From an uncultured Anaerolineae bacterium (GTDB taxonomy: Bacteria; Chloroflexota; Anaerolineae; Anaerolineales; Villigracilaceae): 45,973 nt of DNA. The notes under the pieces are model-generated. The model was given only the letters and a program-made list of their open reading frames with translations. It made no database searches and was not told the DNA's origin. The stretch spans positions 1 to 45,973 of the forward strand of contig CAIJPN010000004.1 of the NCBI GenBank assembly GCA_903822545.1, in the 5' to 3' direction. The translations under genes and the position numbers were made by a program. Of the stretch, positions 1 to 6,208 are shown piece by piece. Position 1 is the first letter of the stretch, and every line of letters starts with the position of its first letter.

Positions 1-432
1 CAACGCATCGGCGGCATCCTGCGGCTGGGGCAGGTTCAGCGTCCCTTGCAGGCGTGCCCACAATTCATCTGGGGTTGGGAAAACATTCAAATCTTGCTCC
101 AACCCGGTGATGTAATCGTGCTCGATGATCTTTTTCCCGTTGCTGGCATAAGCAAACTTCACCCCCAGCATTTCAGCGTATTGCATGGCCTGGGCCATCC
201 CATCCGCGGCGTTGACATAATCCGCTTTAGCTTCCACCACCGCGATCGGGATATTGCGCCGGATGAACAGCACATAATCAGGGCGTAATCCCGTTTTGCG
301 GGTGTGCTGCCCGCCAATGGGCACAATCCGCCCCGGGGTCAACACATACTGTTCCCGAATGGAATCATCATCCCATTGGGCAGCTTGCAACTTCGGCAAA
401 ATGTAAGTTCGGCAGGTATCAGCTTCGCTCAT
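1..432 (-). CDS. hsdR: Type I restriction endonuclease HsdR, N-terminal part (runs off window)
   Basis: Minus-strand frame open from an ATG at 430-432 to the window edge, 144 codons and incomplete. The translation begins MSEADTCRTYILPKLQAAQW and carries the HsdR N-terminal nuclease signature: an aspartate in the stretch LRPDYVLF, then, after IPIAVVEAKADY, the E-x-K pair of a PD-(D/E)xK nuclease. This family makes the ATP-dependent translocase and cleavage subunit of type I restriction systems and acts with HsdM and HsdS. The helicase motor would lie outside the window, so whether the gene is intact cannot be told. It stands next to integrase remnants and a tRNA gene, a usual setting for defence genes on islands. 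A stand-alone DEAD/DEAH helicase with the same nuclease domain is the main alternative. Confidence 0.8.
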   Translation of the reverse strand, partial: MSEADTCRTYILPKLQAAQWDDDSIREQYVLTPGRIVPIGGQHTRKTGLRPDYVLFIRRNIPIAVVEAKADYVNAADGMAQAMQYAEMLGVKFAYASNGKKIIEHDYITGLEQDLNVFPTPDELWARLQGTLNLPQPQDAADAL

Positions 433-611
433 AAAACCAACCTGTTGAAATAGACACCAAAAATATCCCGTATATCACAGCAATCCGTTGATTAAGTTTA
501 TAAGAGTTCTCACTCCCCGTCAAATGACAAACATCCTTTTGTTAGATTTACCTGGAATGTGCACACTGTTGTGAACTGAACGAACAGTATCAAAAAAGCT
601 GTTTCCAATTT

Positions 612-770
612 TTGCAGTTCAAAAGAACTACGCGAGATTGCCAAACAAATACCACACGGATTTCGATGCAAGCACGCACAAGGCGCAAGCACAGATACGA
701 GCTGGTCAATAGTGGCGAGTTGCCATCAATCCACATCGGCCATTTGTTTGTTGCGGGTTCCCGAGGACAA
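612..770 (+). pseudogene. Excisionase / helix-turn-helix remnant
   Basis: In one plus frame the peptide YELVNSGELPSIHIGH can be read (around 699-746). It closely matches the recognition-helix and wing pattern of excisionase-family HTH proteins, whose usual form is Y-x-L-I-x-S-G-E-L-P-A-x-x-I-G. A possible first helix, SSKELREIAKQI, appears just upstream in a different frame, so the gene seems frameshifted. The reading then runs into the integrase fragment in yet another frame. Such small proteins control integration and excision of mobile elements. The call rests on a short motif only, and the 5' limit is uncertain. Confidence 0.4.
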
Positions 771-1218
771 ACTCAATCTTTACCTGATAGGAAAGACCAG
801 GTACAGCCGCCGAACCATCAACATTGGCCCAGATTTGGTGGAGATGCTGACGGCGCATCGGCAAAACCAGATCGTCCAAAAGCAGTTTACGGGTAGCAAG
901 TGGCAGGATTGCGACCTGGTCTTCACCAACACCATAGGCAATCCACTCGATCAACGCAACATGCAGCGGGATTTCGACGCAATGCTTATGGACGCCGGCC
1001 TTGCCAAAATCCGCTTCCATGATCTTCGTCACAACGCTGCCTCCATGATGCTGGCGAACAGTACCTCCGTTGTGAGTGTTTCCCGTTACCTGGGGCACTC
1101 ATCCCCGCAAGTGACAATGGAAATCTATGCTCACCTGGTTCCGGGTGGTTTTGGTGACATTGTCAGGGCAATGAACAACCTGCCATTGGGTCAGACAATA
1201 GAAATCCCCGCAGTGTAA
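712..1218 (+). pseudogene. Tyrosine recombinase (integrase) C-terminal fragment
   Basis: The frame shows the C-terminal catalytic half of a phage-type tyrosine recombinase. A T-R-Y-S-R-R-T-I stretch is followed by a helix ending in LVEMLTAHR. Next come box II with H-D-L-R-H (in RFHDLRHNAASMML), the L-G-H-S-S motif, and the tyrosine nucleophile in TMEIYAHL. The SAM-like N-terminal core-binding domain and the box I arginine region are missing, and the first residues do not look like integrase, so this is a truncated, probably inactive gene of 168 codons. It lies on the plus strand, pointing at a tRNA-Arg gene about 150 bp away, as expected of an island integrase left beside its attachment site. 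A terminator follows the stop directly. Confidence 0.75.
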
Positions 1219-1224
1219 AAGCAC

Positions 1225-1264
1225 ACCCCCGGCCTTATCAGAAGGTCGGGGGTATGTTTTTTTG
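1225..1264 (+). terminator. Rho-independent terminator after integrase remnant
   Basis: A GC-rich inverted repeat (ACCCCCGGCCTT pairing with AAGGTCGGGGGT, one mispair) encloses a short loop and is followed shortly by a run of seven T. It begins 7 nt after the integrase fragment's stop codon. Confidence 0.8.
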
Positions 1265-1339
1265 TTTAAACGGTTAGAATAAGTTGCACCGATTTGCACC
1301 GAGCATCCCTGGAAATTGTTTTTTACCCCTATATACGGC

Positions 1340-1366
1340 GATGTGGGGGCCTTTCGCCCCCACATC
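1340..1366 (-). terminator. Perfect hairpin just downstream of tRNA-Arg
   Basis: Two perfectly complementary 11-base arms (1340-1350 and 1356-1366) enclose a 5-base loop, 4 bp beyond the 3' end of the minus-strand tRNA. The position fits the terminator or processing hairpin of the tRNA transcript. There is no clear T-run on the minus strand after it, so rho-independent termination is not certain. Confidence 0.5.
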
Positions 1367-1369
1367 TAG

Positions 1370-1442
1370 CGCCCCAGGCAGGACTCGAACCCGCAACCTA
1401 CTGATCCGAAGTCAGGCGCTCTGTCCATTGAGCTACTGAGGC
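1370..1442 (-). tRNA. tRNA-Arg (anticodon TCG)
   Basis: A complete cloverleaf can be folded on the minus strand. The acceptor arms are GCCTCAG and CTGGGGC. The D stem is GCTC/GAGC. The anticodon loop CTTCGGA places TCG at positions 34-36. The T arm is GCGGG-TTCGAGT-CCTGC. The gene is 73 nt with discriminator G and no encoded CCA. The outermost anticodon-stem pair (C-T) is a mismatch. Anticodon TCG reads CGA, and CGN by wobble. Its 3' end faces the integrase remnant, so it is a plausible old attachment site. Confidence 0.93.
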
Positions 1443-1569
1443 GTGAGCCGGATTATACCATTCTCTTTTCCATCCCGCGCAAAGGGTGAGCAGCACAACA
1501 GTGATGTGACTTTCAGAAAAGCCCGCAGGCCGGGGTATTCAGTTCCAGCGTGCTTTTATGCTAAAATTC

Positions 1570-1585
1570 ATGTAACCGGTTACAT
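1570..1585. promoter_or_regulatory. Palindromic LacI/GalR-type operator
   Basis: The 16-bp sequence ATGTAACCGGTTACAT is a perfect palindrome with a central CG step. This is the known form of operators bound by LacI/GalR-family sugar regulators (the GntR-type gluconate operator is very similar). A TAAAAT hexamer at 1562-1567, able to act as a -10 box, sits directly before it, so a repressor bound here would block the promoter. The next reading frame (GTG at 1600) is a MutS-family pseudogene rather than a sugar gene, and no LacI-family gene is present in the window. Confidence 0.6.
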
Positions 1586-1599
1586 AGCTCAAATTCAAG

Positions 1600-2208
1600 G
1601 TGTTTCAAATACAAAAACATGCCCAGCCTGGCATCAGCCTGTTGTATCCATCTGATAACGTTGATCGTTCAGCATTCCAGCACTGGAGCAAAAACGCGCT
1701 GGCCGACCTGGCCGTGGATAAGCTGGTCAAAGCCTTGTGTCATGGCCCGGCCTATGAACATTCGGTCAGGGAAATCCTGGTAACGTTGTGCAGCGACCCG
1801 GAAATCATCACTTACCGGCAGGAAACGCTCGAAGATTTCATCGGCAACCCGGAATTTGCCGCCAAACTGGCCGCCCTGTTGCCGCTGATGGAAAGGCTGC
1901 GCGCCTATGCTGGAAACCGGGGCATGGCGCACTTTTGGGGCGTTTAAGCGAACTCAACACCTACCTGGGCATTATCCAGAAGATGCGCGCGGCTTTCCAG
2001 TCGAAATGCTGATGACAAAAGCGACAGCTTGATCGCCAGCCTGGTGGCGGGGGTGGAGGCCGAAGATGCCTCCGAAGCCCAGGATGTGGCCCGCACCTAC
2101 CAGATCAAGCCCGGTCCGCCGCGTGGTTTGAGCTACGCCCGGGGCATAGCTCAGCGGTTCGGCATCAGCTATGAGCAGTTGGCGGAGCGAAAGAAGACGG
2201 TATCGTAA
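1600..2208 (+). pseudogene. MutS-family ATPase, collapsed pseudogene
   Basis: Three pieces of one protein can be read in order. The N-terminal piece (1600-1947, from a GTG) contains LADLAVDKLVKAL, DPEIITYRQETLEDFIGNP and LAALLPLMERLRAY, typical of the N-terminal region of MutS-related ATPases. A second frame then reads LSELNTYLGIIQKMRAAF up to a stop near 2012. Finally the first frame resumes with YQIKPGPPRGLSYARGIAQR and GISYEQLAERKK up to the stop at 2206-2208, resembling the segment that follows the ATPase in such proteins. The whole Walker A/B ATPase core is missing, so there has been a large internal deletion plus frameshifts. Members of this family are usually several times longer. No function is expected. 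The family call comes from memory of the motifs. Confidence 0.55.
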
Positions 2209-2217
2209 CAGTGCTTT

Positions 2218-2658
2218 TTATATTCCGCAGCAGCCGTAGAGCGAGGCCCAGCCAAAACTGGTCACACGCAACGTGTAGTATTGCCCTTTCATGCAGGCAG
2301 GGTGGGTATAGGTGAGATTGTAGATTTTATAGAACAGCCGGTTTTCTACTTCGATGGTCTGTTCGAGCGCCTGCCAGTCAATTTCCACATCAAAACGGGT
2401 GATTTTCATATCGGGCGGGATGTCGACCAGGCGCGGCAGGCTGGAACCGCTCAGGTATTGCAGCTCATGCGCCTGTAAGTAGGCGATCACATTCTGCTTG
2501 TTTTCAAAACGCGCCTCCAGCCAGGCCCAGCCTTCCGGGCCGCAGTTTGGGAAGGCCAGTTTGGGAATCAGGCCAAAGGGCAGGGCAAAGTGCAGCAGCA
2601 CCAGGAAGACAATTGCCAGCAAAAACCAGCTGAAAAGTCGCCTGGGGGTAGGTTTCAT
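2218..2658 (-). CDS. Membrane-anchored hypothetical protein
   Basis: 146 residues, family not recognised. An N-terminal hydrophobic segment (about residues 9-30, after the basic stretch KPTPRR) should act as an uncleaved anchor or signal. The rest looks like a soluble extracytoplasmic domain with cysteines near residue 39 and a C-terminal CMKGQYY...GCCGI region holding three more. The start codon overlaps the stop codon of the molybdopterin oxidoreductase (ATGA at 2655-2658), so the two are translationally coupled. It may be an assembly or anchoring partner of that enzyme. This is inferred only from position and the cysteine content. It does not resemble DmsB, DmsC or a TorD-type chaperone. 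Confidence 0.6.
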   Translation of the reverse strand: MKPTPRRLFSWFLLAIVFLVLLHFALPFGLIPKLAFPNCGPEGWAWLEARFENKQNVIAYLQAHELQYLSGSSLPRLVDIPPDMKITRFDVEIDWQALEQTIEVENRLFYKIYNLTYTHPACMKGQYYTLRVTSFGWASLYGCCGI

Positions 2659-5036
2659 GGGGCTTTGCCCTTTCTGTATTTCTCAACCTGTACCATGATC
2701 GTATGCTGTGCCGTGCCAAAGGCGTAGGGCGTCCATTTTTCGGAGGTCAGGACATTGATGCAGCCGCCGAAGTCGACCCCACTCTGATTGGGAGCCCACC
2801 ACGCGCCCTGGGGGATATCGACCACGCCGGGCAGGATGCGTGGGGTGACTCTCGCGGGAATCACCACTTCGCCGCGCTCGTTCCAGGCGCGGACGAGGTC
2901 GCCGTCGCGGATTCCGCGCTCGGCGGCGTCGAGCGGGTTGATAAAAATCCGCTGCGGGAAGGCCTCGCCCAGCCAGTCGTTGTTGTCGTGGGTGGAGTGG
3001 ACGCGGTGCAGAGTGTGGTGGCCGATAGCCTGCAGGGGAAATTCTTTTTTGTACACGGATTTCACGGACGGACACGGATTTTCACGGATTTTTTCTTTTT
3101 GATTTTCTCCGTGTGAATCCGTGTAATCCGCGTAATCCGTGTCCCCAAATGGATGTTCCCACTCTTGAATATATTTCGGGATGGGCGGGATTTCGATTGG
3201 ATTGTTTCGGTCAAATAACTGCGTCGAAAAGATTTCGATTTTGCCGGAGGGGGTTTTTAACGGGAATTGCTCGGGATCGCGGCGAAAATCTTGGAAGGCG
3301 ATGGCGGGTTTGGTGACGGGGTTGGAGTAGGCGCCGATATTCGATACTAGAAATTCGTCGAGGGTGGGCAAATCGGGGAAACGGGTTGAGCGCCAAACCG
3401 ATAAACAATACTCCACCCAGGCTTTTTCGTCGCGGCCTTCGGTGTAGGCGTTGCCGATGCCGAGACGCTGGGCGATTTCGGCGCAGATTTGGTAGTCGGA
3501 TTTGCATTCGCCGGGCGGGTCAACCAGTTTGGGCTGGAGGATGACTTCATCGGAGTATTTCCAGCCGTCTTCCACACCCCAGGTTTCGAACTGGGTGCAG
3601 GCGGGCAGGATGATGTCGGCGAAGCGGGCGGTGGGGGTCAGGAAGTTGTCCTGGACAACAAGGAATTCGACTTTGGATTCATCGCGCAGGATTTCGGCGG
3701 AGCGGTTGACGTTAGCGTGCTGGTTGATCAGGCAGTTGGTGGCGACAGCGTAGATTAACTTGATGTCGCTGGTCAGGCTGGGGACGCCGGTGACGCCGTC
3801 AGCCTGGGTCATCCCGGCTATCGCCGGGACTTTGCTCTTTCCACGGAGGACGGCTTCGGTCCAGAGAAAGACGGGGATGGCCGCTTTAACGGGATTCTGC
3901 CCGGTGGGGAAAACAGTCCACAAACCGCCGCCATCCGGGGCTTGCAATCCCAATCCACTTGCCCAGCCGCCCGAAATCCCAAAATTGCCGGTTATGGCGG
4001 CCAGGACACACCCGGCGCGGACGACTTGCTCGCCATAGGCGCGGCGCTGCATGCCGTAGCCCTGGTAGAGCACGGCGGGGGTGAGCGTAGCGTATTCACG
4101 GGCGATGCGGGCGATGGTGGCGGCGGGGACGGCGGTGATGGCGGCGGCCCATTCGGGGTTTTTGGGTAAACCGTCGCGCGCGCCAAGCAGGTAGTCGGTG
4201 TAACTTTCGTCGTTTTCGTGGCCGGGGGGTAAATGGTCTTTGTCCCAGCCGAGGCAGTAGCGGTTGATGAAGGCGGTGTCGAGCAGACCTTCGGTGAGCA
4301 GCACGTAGGCCATGGCGGTCAGCATGGCGGCGTCGGTGCCGGGGCGGATGGGAATCCACTCGTCGGCCAGGGCGGCGGCGGAGAGCGAGTGACGCGGGTC
4401 GATACAGACGACTTTGGCCCCATTTTGGCGGGCGAGTTTGATGAAGTAATCGGAGTTGGTGCCGTCGCGCATTTCGGCGGGGTTCCAGCCCCACATCAGG
4501 ATGTAGCGGCTGTTGAGCCAGTCCTGGCGCTGGTTGCCGGTGACGAGCGTGCCCCAGACGGTGGGCGTGGCGGCGTTGATGGCGGCCCACGAGTAGGAGT
4601 TGTAGATGCCGAGGCAGCCGCCGTACAGGTTCAGCAGGCGGCGGGCGGTGTGCGAGCCGTTGAGTTGGTTGTAGGAGCCGGTGCCGTAGGGGACAAACAG
4701 GGCTTCGTTGCCGTAGGCGGCTTTGACGCGCTCGAACTGGGCGGCGATGGTGTCGAGGGCTTCATCCCAAGAAATGCGTGCGAAGTGCGCGGTGCCGCGT
4801 GCGCCGGTACGTTTGAGCGGATGGAGCAGCCGGTCGGGGTGGTACTGGCGGCGCAGATAGGCGCGTCCGCGCGGGCAGGCGCGCAGTTGCGGGGCGGCGA
4901 GGGTATCGGGGCGGTCATCGGTGTCGAGGCGGGTGATGCGTCCATTTTCAACATGCGCGATGAGCAGGCAGCGTCCGCCGCAGTTGTGGGCGGGGCAGCC
5001 GGTGCGGATGGTGGTCAGTGAGCAGTTATCAGTCAT
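2655..5036 (-). CDS. Molybdopterin oxidoreductase, DMSO-reductase family catalytic subunit
   Basis: 793 residues. The N-terminus has a [4Fe-4S] site with cysteines 14, 19, 23 and 54 (the last in ACPRG). The molybdenum-binding region includes YGTGSYNQLNGS and the stretch NSYSWAA around residues 146-152, placing a serine where DmsA/BisC-type enzymes have their Mo ligand. The C-terminal dinucleotide-binding domain ends with QGAWWAP, DFGGCINVLTSEKWTPYA and MVQVEKY. Members transfer oxygen atoms or electrons to S- or N-oxides and related substrates. The substrate here is unknown. No twin-arginine signal is visible, and no Fe-S (DmsB) or membrane (DmsC) subunit follows. Residues about 632-663 are encoded by an inserted palindromic repeat (separate entry). 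The ATG overlaps the final stop of the RAYT pseudogene, and a second diverged copy of this 5' end lies upstream, so the start may be displaced. Confidence 0.9.
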   Translation of the reverse strand: MTDNCSLTTIRTGCPAHNCGGRCLLIAHVENGRITRLDTDDRPDTLAAPQLRACPRGRAYLRRQYHPDRLLHPLKRTGARGTAHFARISWDEALDTIAAQFERVKAAYGNEALFVPYGTGSYNQLNGSHTARRLLNLYGGCLGIYNSYSWAAINAATPTVWGTLVTGNQRQDWLNSRYILMWGWNPAEMRDGTNSDYFIKLARQNGAKVVCIDPRHSLSAAALADEWIPIRPGTDAAMLTAMAYVLLTEGLLDTAFINRYCLGWDKDHLPPGHENDESYTDYLLGARDGLPKNPEWAAAITAVPAATIARIAREYATLTPAVLYQGYGMQRRAYGEQVVRAGCVLAAITGNFGISGGWASGLGLQAPDGGGLWTVFPTGQNPVKAAIPVFLWTEAVLRGKSKVPAIAGMTQADGVTGVPSLTSDIKLIYAVATNCLINQHANVNRSAEILRDESKVEFLVVQDNFLTPTARFADIILPACTQFETWGVEDGWKYSDEVILQPKLVDPPGECKSDYQICAEIAQRLGIGNAYTEGRDEKAWVEYCLSVWRSTRFPDLPTLDEFLVSNIGAYSNPVTKPAIAFQDFRRDPEQFPLKTPSGKIEIFSTQLFDRNNPIEIPPIPKYIQEWEHPFGDTDYADYTDSHGENQKEKIRENPCPSVKSVYKKEFPLQAIGHHTLHRVHSTHDNNDWLGEAFPQRIFINPLDAAERGIRDGDLVRAWNERGEVVIPARVTPRILPGVVDIPQGAWWAPNQSGVDFGGCINVLTSEKWTPYAFGTAQHTIMVQVEKYRKGKAP
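3051..3144. repeat. CACGGAT-type inverted repeat inserted in the molybdoenzyme gene
   Basis: A block of about 94 bp is built from CACGGAT units on its left side and ATCCGTG units on its right side, with an AT-rich centre (poly-T, GATTTTC). The outermost arms are ACACGGAT (3053-3060) and ATCCGTGT (3135-3142). On the coding strand it is read in frame as roughly 32 residues (such as TDSHGENQKEK and NPCPSVKSVYK), rich in charged residues and unlike the rest of the enzyme. It behaves like a small mobile palindromic element. Insertion length and phase have left the frame open. Confidence 0.75.
4969..5034 (-). repeat. Copy A of a 66-bp duplicated segment (molybdoenzyme 5' end)
   Basis: This segment encodes the first residues of the molybdopterin oxidoreductase, including the first Fe-S cysteines. 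By hand alignment it matches 5685-5750 in about 51 of 66 positions, without gaps and in the same orientation. An uninterrupted 18-base identity (CTGATAACTGCTCACTGA) lies at the 5' end. The RAYT pseudogene sits between the two copies. Confidence 0.7.
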
Positions 5037-5677
5037 CAGTTTTTTGGTTTGCGGGCTGGATTTTCGTTGTCATCGTTCCAGCGCGCCGGGTTGGATTCGA
5101 TGTAACGGGTGATGCGGTCTAATTCGGTTTCGTTACGGATGATGTGTTCTTAATAATTGCGCTGCCATAATTTGCCGTTGAACGGTTTCCAGCCCAATTG
5201 TTTGACGCCGCGGATGTATTCGTTGGTTGTCATGGTTTTGAACCATTGAATCATTTGCGACAATGGGGCGTTTGGGCGCTGATGGAAGACGGGTTGGGGC
5301 GAACCTGCGTGTTCGCCCCTTTGGCCGGGAAATATTTCTGCGGACGCGGGGTTATGGGCGATACCGGGGCAGACACGTGGGTCTGCCCCAATGCCGTCCC
5401 CAAGGGTTTCCTCGATAAAAATAATTCCATGAAAATGATTCGGCATGGGCATGAAAATATCCACGGTAACGTTGGGGAATTTGTTGGGCAATTCCAACCA
5501 CCAGCGGACAATCATTTCACCGCCGGGATTTAATTGCATCTCCCCATCCACCACCTCCCCAAACATCATTTCGCGCCCCTGTGTGACCAGGGTGACGAAA
5601 TACCCGCCCGCCTGGCGGTAATCGTAGCCTTTCAGGCGGATGGAGCGGCGGTGGTGGATTTTGGGGTCGAATTTCAT
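5036..5677 (-). pseudogene. REP-associated tyrosine transposase (RAYT), nonsense-interrupted
   Basis: The product begins MKFDPKIHHRRSIRLKGYDY and contains AGGYFVTLVTQGRE, the HUH-nuclease motif in MPMPNHFHGIIF (His-x-His as the metal site), and a late tyrosine in TMTTNEYIRGVKQLGW, the expected nucleophile. It belongs to the Y1/TnpA_REP family, single-strand nucleases related to IS200/IS605 transposases and linked to palindromic REP elements. The frame stops at a TAA near 5150, straight after KLWQRNY, but continues in the same phase as EHIIRNETELDRITRYIESN to a TGA at 5036-5038. That segment is the conserved C-terminal end of the family, where RNYYEHIIR is usual. One substitution, TAT to TAA, therefore explains the break. 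The N-terminal 175 residues keep both catalytic motifs, so partial activity cannot be excluded. Confidence 0.85.
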
Positions 5678-5684
5678 GGGTTTT

Positions 5685-5750
5685 CAGTACCCATTGCAGT
5701 TGCGGGCGAGGTAGCTGGTGCGGACAGTTTTCAGTGAGCAGTTATCAGCC
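5685..5750 (-). repeat. Copy B of the duplicated molybdoenzyme 5' segment
   Basis: Located directly upstream of the RAYT start. In the corresponding frame it reads DNCSLKTVRTSYLARNCNGY and then a stop, against DNCSLTTIRTGCPAHNCGGR in the intact gene. The Fe-S cysteines corresponding to 14 and 23 are lost, so this copy is dead. Part of it (CAGTGAGCAGTTATCAG on the plus strand) may also be a dispersed intergenic motif. Confidence 0.65.
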
Positions 5751-5825
5751 GTCGGTGGTCAGGGGGAGTGAAAAGGCTCAGATATTGGAGATGGAACTAA
5801 TAAAGAAAGGCAGTGCGAGATGAAC

Positions 5826-6023
5826 CTATTTTAGTTTTTTGTCAATCTCCTGTATTTTTAGTTTTGAGATGGTTGCAGATGCGGACTGATAATTTTCTTC
5901 ATAAGGACGATACCAAAATACTATAAGTTCAGATGCGCGATACAAAGCAACATCTAGCTTCTCATGCACCATGGGGTGAGGGTCATGCACTTTAGGTAGT
6001 AGTTCTCTTACACGCTTGACCAA
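5826..6023 (-). CDS. Short hypothetical protein or gene fragment
   Basis: 65 residues from a TTG. The frame stays open upstream for about 45 more codons (to a TGA near 6160) without an ATG, and reads sensibly there (AEIEAAKIALSDVRNSREC). The true gene was therefore probably longer and has lost its 5' end. The peptide is charged and helical in appearance, with LVKRVRELLPK and ELIVFWYRPYEENY. No family is recognised. It abuts the C-terminal remnant of a membrane protein on the other strand, suggesting a rearrangement joint near 6080. Confidence 0.3.
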   Translation of the reverse strand: MVKRVRELLPKVHDPHPMVHEKLDVALYRASELIVFWYRPYEENYQSASATISKLKIQEIDKKLK

Positions 6024-6062
6024 ATCTTTACATTCTCTACTATTTCTTACATCGGACAGGGC

Positions 6063-6194
6063 AATTTTTGCCGCTTCAATTTCCGCGTCGGCCTGTACGG
6101 TTTCGGGTTCGCCTTCGCCGCGCTGGTGTTGGTCTGGGCTTTTAACTCACCGGAACAGCGCGTGCCGCAAATGGGCACGCTGGGGCAGCATTAA
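6063..6194 (+). pseudogene. C-terminal remnant of a membrane protein
   Basis: Reading the plus strand up to the TAA at 6192-6194 gives a hydrophobic helix, LYGFGFAFAALVLVWAF, followed by a short polar tail NSPEQRVPQMGTLGQH. This looks like the last transmembrane helix and cytoplasmic tail of a transporter (MFS-like). Nothing upstream in the same frame continues the protein, since the opposite strand carries the hypothetical fragment. It is probably a leftover end of a deleted gene. The identification is weak because only one helix remains. Confidence 0.35.
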
Positions 6195-6208
6195 AAAATT
6201 GCCAGCGG

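Noticed and set aside
1370-1442. Search for a direct repeat of the tRNA 3' end as a second attachment site
   Set aside because: No second copy was noticed inside the window. It may lie to the left.
3051-3144. CACGGAT units considered as a CRISPR array
   Set aside because: Units are short, arranged as an inverted repeat, without regular spacers. No cas genes are in the window.
4233-5021. A 262-codon open frame opposite the molybdoenzyme gene
   Set aside because: It is the antisense shadow of a GC-rich gene: Gly/Val/Ala-rich composition, no domain, while the other strand has clear Fe-S and cofactor motifs.
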